Shown here piece after piece: positions 61,340-64,000 of a stretch of DNA of 64,000 bases; the first letter of the stretch is position 1, and each line of letters begins with the position of its first letter. Position numbers and translations under genes: made by a program. The notes below the pieces were generated by a model, which saw nothing but the letters and a program-made list of their open reading frames with translations, ran no database searches and had not been told where the DNA came from. The stretch lies in contig NZ_JAVHLD010000003.1 of assembly GCF_031082295.1 (NCBI RefSeq), positions 122,277 to 186,276 on the forward strand, given 5' to 3'. This DNA is from Humidesulfovibrio sp. (GTDB lineage Bacteria; Desulfobacterota; Desulfovibrionia; Desulfovibrionales; Desulfovibrionaceae).

Positions 61340-62617
61340 ATGGCAAACGACCAGCACATCTTCAAACGCTTCTTCCTCATCGCGAGCCTGATCATCGGCC
61401 TCTGCATCTCCGGCGTCTTTCTGGGGCTTTCCATACGCAGCAGCGACCTGCTCAAGGACCAAGTTCTCGCCCGCGCCCGCGCGCACTTTGGCGGCATCGT
61501 GCTCACCCGCAAGTGGAACGCCCTGCACGGCGGGGTTTTCGTGGTCAAGCGCCCTGGCATGCAGTCCAACCCGTACCTGGAGAACCCGGACCTCAAGGCC
61601 GCGGACGGCCAGGTGCTGACCAAGAAGAACCCGGCGCTCATGACCCGGGAGATATCCGAGCTGATTGGCGACAAGGACACCTTCACCTTCCACATCACCA
61701 GCATGCGGCCGCTGAACCCGCGCAACATCGCGGACCCCTTCGAGATACAGGCGCTGCAGAGCTTCGAGGCCGGGACCAAGGAGTCCTTCGTCATGGAGGA
61801 CAAGCCAGAGGGAGCCCGTTTCCGCTACATGGCCCCGCTCATGGTGGAACAGTCGTGCCTCACCTGCCACGCCAAGCAGGGCTACAGCGTGGGCCAGGTG
61901 CGCGGCGGCATCAGCGTCAACTTCGACATCGACGAGCTGAACCGCACCTTGCGCTACAACAACATCATCATTTTCGCCCAGGGCAGCTTCACCCTTGCGC
62001 TGCTGCTGCTGACCCTGTGGTACTTCTTCCGCCAGATGCAGCTGCGCCTGGACGAATCGCGCGAGCTTCTGCAACGCATGGCCACAACGGACATGCTGAC
62101 CAACGTGGCCAACCGCGCCGCGATCATGGGCCGCTTCACCGAGGGCTTCGCCCGGCAACGCCGGAACCTTTCCCAGCTGGGCTGCCTGATGATCGACGTG
62201 GACCACTTCAAGGCCGTCAACGACCGCTTCGGCCACCAGAAAGGCGACGTGGTGCTGCGCGAGCTGGCGGCCATCATCTCCGGCACCATGCGTCAGTACG
62301 ACACCTTCGGCCGTTACGGCGGCGAGGAGTTCCTCATGGTGCTCGACGGCGTGGACGCGGCGCGCCTGGCCGAAATCGCCGAGCGCACCCGCACACTGAT
62401 CGAGACCAGGCTGAACAGCCAAGCCGGACTGGACGAGCCCGTGACCATCAGCCTGGGCGGCACCCTGGTGTCGCCTGAGGACCAGAACATCGACGACGTC
62501 ATCCGCCGGGCCGACGAGGCCCTCTACCTGGCCAAGAACCAGGGCCGCAACCGCGTGGTGCTGTTGGGCCTGGAGGGCACGCCGCCAGCGGCTAAGCCAG
62601 CGGGTTCCGGCGGCTGA
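61340..62617 (+). CDS. Diguanylate cyclase with haem-binding DUF3365 sensor domain
   Basis: The ATG at 61340 gives 425 residues. A first membrane helix (~10-33) and a second (~218-236) enclose a periplasmic Tll0287-like (DUF3365) domain with C173-L-T-C176-H177, a c-type haem attachment motif. The GGDEF domain follows: MLTNVANRAAIMGRF, LMIDVDHFKAVNDRFGHQKG and the active-site GGEEF (327-331). An inhibitory I-site RxxD (R318-D321) lies five residues before it. It should make c-di-GMP in response to a haem-sensed redox or gas signal, with product feedback. Its last 26 bases overlap the convergent gene. Confidence 0.9.
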   Translation: MANDQHIFKRFFLIASLIIGLCISGVFLGLSIRSSDLLKDQVLARARAHFGGIVLTRKWNALHGGVFVVKRPGMQSNPYLENPDLKAADGQVLTKKNPALMTREISELIGDKDTFTFHITSMRPLNPRNIADPFEIQALQSFEAGTKESFVMEDKPEGARFRYMAPLMVEQSCLTCHAKQGYSVGQVRGGISVNFDIDELNRTLRYNNIIIFAQGSFTLALLLLTLWYFFRQMQLRLDESRELLQRMATTDMLTNVANRAAIMGRFTEGFARQRRNLSQLGCLMIDVDHFKAVNDRFGHQKGDVVLRELAAIISGTMRQYDTFGRYGGEEFLMVLDGVDAARLAEIAERTRTLIETRLNSQAGLDEPVTISLGGTLVSPEDQNIDDVIRRADEALYLAKNQGRNRVVLLGLEGTPPAAKPAGSGG

Positions 62618-63875
62618 TGAGCCGCACGCAGCGCTCGGACCAGAAATAGTCCACGGCCCAGTTGGCCAGGACGAAGAGCCGGTTGCGGAAGCCGATGAGA
62701 TAGGCCAGGTGCACCGCCAGCCACAGCAGCCAGGCGGGCAGCCCCTTGAACGAGAACCCGCCCAGGCGCACCACCGCGGCCTTCTTGCCGATGGTGGCCA
62801 TCATGCCCTTGTCAACGTACCGGAACGGCTGCGGCGCGCGCCCGTCCAGCAGCCGCAGGATGCCCCGCGCCGCGTGGCGGCCCTCCTGGATGGCCGGTGG
62901 CGCGAACATGGGCAGCGGTCGCCCGGCATGCTCCGCCCGGCAGATGTCGCCCGCCAGGAAGACCTCCGGATGCTCCTGGCTCTGCAAGGTGGGCCGCGCC
63001 AGCACCTGCCCGTTCGGCGCAACGGCAAGGCCCAGCCGCCCCGCCACGGGCTCGCCCTTGACCCCCGCCGTCCAGACCACCGTCTCCGCCTGGACGAAGC
63101 CCCCGTCCTTGAGCCGCGCCCCCTCCAGCGTCACGCCCGCCACCTGCGCGCCCAGGCGCACGTCCACCCCAAGGGCCTCAAGCTTCCGCTTCGCGTAACC
63201 GCGCAGGGAGTCGGGAAAACCCGGCAGCAGGCCGTCACCGGCCTCAAGCAGCGTCACGCAGGGCGTGGCCAGCCCCAGCCGGGGGAAATCGCGCCGCAGC
63301 GCACCGCCCATGAGCTCGGCCATGGCCCCGGCCAGCTCCACGCCCGTTGGCCCGCCGCCAACCACAACGAAACACAACGCCCGCTGGCGGGCGTCCTCGT
63401 CCTTCATCCAGGCCGCCGCCTCAAAACTGCGCAGGATGTGGTTGCGCAAACGCACAGCCTCCTCCAGATTCTTGAGCGAATAGGCGTGCTCATCCACGCC
63501 GGGCGTCCCGAAGGTATTGGTCACGCTGCCAGGGGCCAGCAGCAGATAGTCATACGGCAGCTCAAGCTTCGCGCCGTACTGGCCCTCGGCCTGCACCACC
63601 CGCCGCGCAAAGTCCACACCGCTCACCTCGGCCATGCAGAAGTCCAGGTTCGCCGCCTTGGAACCCATGTTGCGGATGATACCCCGCACCGGCGCCGCAA
63701 TGTGCTCCGACTCCACCGCAGAGGTGGCCACCTGGTACAACAGCGGCAAAAACGCGTGCGCATTGTTGCGGTCCACAATCAACACGTCGCACTCGGCTCC
63801 GGCCAGCTCGCGCGCGGCAAAAACCCCGGCAAAACCGGCCCCGACGATGACGACCCGAGGCTTCTCGTGCGACAT
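62592..63875 (-). CDS. Type II NADH dehydrogenase-like FAD oxidoreductase
   Basis: The ATG at 63875, with GGGGGGAGC upstream, yields 427 residues. The N-terminal FAD motif is RVVIVGAGFAGVFAARELAG; the NAD(P) motif is CFVVVGGGPTGVELAGAMAE; VFLAGDICR closes the FAD site and FAPPAIQEGRHAA follows. A C-terminal hydrophobic stretch (LPAWLLWLAVHLAYLIGFRN) is the membrane association typical of NDH-2. It oxidises NADH and reduces quinone without proton pumping. The 3' end overlaps the cyclase gene on the other strand. Confidence 0.88.
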   Translation of the reverse strand: MSHEKPRVVIVGAGFAGVFAARELAGAECDVLIVDRNNAHAFLPLLYQVATSAVESEHIAAPVRGIIRNMGSKAANLDFCMAEVSGVDFARRVVQAEGQYGAKLELPYDYLLLAPGSVTNTFGTPGVDEHAYSLKNLEEAVRLRNHILRSFEAAAWMKDEDARQRALCFVVVGGGPTGVELAGAMAELMGGALRRDFPRLGLATPCVTLLEAGDGLLPGFPDSLRGYAKRKLEALGVDVRLGAQVAGVTLEGARLKDGGFVQAETVVWTAGVKGEPVAGRLGLAVAPNGQVLARPTLQSQEHPEVFLAGDICRAEHAGRPLPMFAPPAIQEGRHAARGILRLLDGRAPQPFRYVDKGMMATIGKKAAVVRLGGFSFKGLPAWLLWLAVHLAYLIGFRNRLFVLANWAVDYFWSERCVRLISRRNPLA

Positions 63876-64000
63876 GCTCCCCCCCTGTGGCGACATGATG
63901 CGATGCGACAGGAGTACATCCCGCGACACGCGCTGGCAATGGGCGAGCTGCTTGGCCTGGGATGCCGCCGGCGGCCAGAGCCGGGAGATGCCTCCGGCGG
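63876..64000. other. Upstream region at the right edge
   Basis: These 125 bases hold the ribosome site and probably the promoter of the NDH-2-like gene. The last bases (ATGCCTCCGGCGG) look like the start of a repeat of the same general type as that at 48836. No gene is visible on either strand. Confidence 0.3.

Noticed and set aside
1..64000. CRISPR arrays, insertion sequences, prophage genes, integrases and rRNA or tRNA genes
   Set aside because: No regularly spaced direct repeats, transposase or integrase motifs or structural RNA signatures were seen on either strand.

Overview
The window is GC-rich and densely coded, with almost everything on the minus strand. It looks like a chromosomal segment from a Desulfovibrio-type sulfate reducer (Desulfovibrionota). 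That assignment is an inference from four things: an STT3/PglB oligosaccharyltransferase next to GspL/M/N/D/C-like genes, a CxxCH (haem-type) diguanylate cyclase, NtrC-family two-component genes, and hairpins of the CCAAAGGGG-loop-CCCCTTTGG type that I associate with these genomes. No 16S rRNA gene or other taxonomic marker is present.

1 to about 33.5 kb is a large surface-glycan island, read leftward apart from one plus-strand gene. The left block (1-18128) has three cobalamin-binding-type radical SAM proteins, three sugar-type aminotransferases, pseB and pseC (first two steps toward pseudaminic-acid-type sugars), a formyltransferase, a cupin, a PIG-L deacetylase, three methyltransferases (one frameshifted) and several glycosyltransferases. 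A TPR-tailed glycosyltransferase (18395-20428) lies between the blocks. The right block (20451-33548) carries galE, gmd and fcl. It also holds a set matching, by family and order, the Campylobacter phosphoramidate (MeOPN) capsule-modification enzymes: a CTP:phosphoglutamine cytidylyltransferase-like protein, a gamma-glutamyl-CDP-amidate hydrolase-like protein and a glutamine-kinase-like PPDK-family protein. The last is fused here to an N-terminal HxGH cytidylyltransferase and sits beside a CDP-glycerol-transferase-like protein, an unrecognised protein, a second formyltransferase and a radical SAM protein. No flippase, polymerase, ABC exporter or initiating phosphoglycosyltransferase is in the window, so the locus is incomplete here.

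33.6-42.6 kb carries GspC, a WbpE-like aminotransferase, PglB, a GspD-like secretin, GspN, GspM, a short GspL-like protein and a glycosyltransferase. Protein N-glycosylation and type II secretion genes are thus interleaved.

42.6-64 kb is mostly housekeeping and signalling: a 1280-residue hybrid histidine kinase, dapF, a DMT permease, a helicase-exonuclease fusion resembling B. subtilis MrfA plus MrfB, an AT-rich PD-(D/E)xK-type protein that looks recently acquired, a remnant of an NtrC-family gene, a four-helix sensor-like protein, an NtrC/NtrB-type pair, pgi, an aspartate aminotransferase, a YqjD/YqjE/YqjK-like membrane-stress operon, a CxxCH diguanylate cyclase and a type II NADH dehydrogenase-like protein.

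Functions are assigned from motifs and remembered family features, not from database searches.
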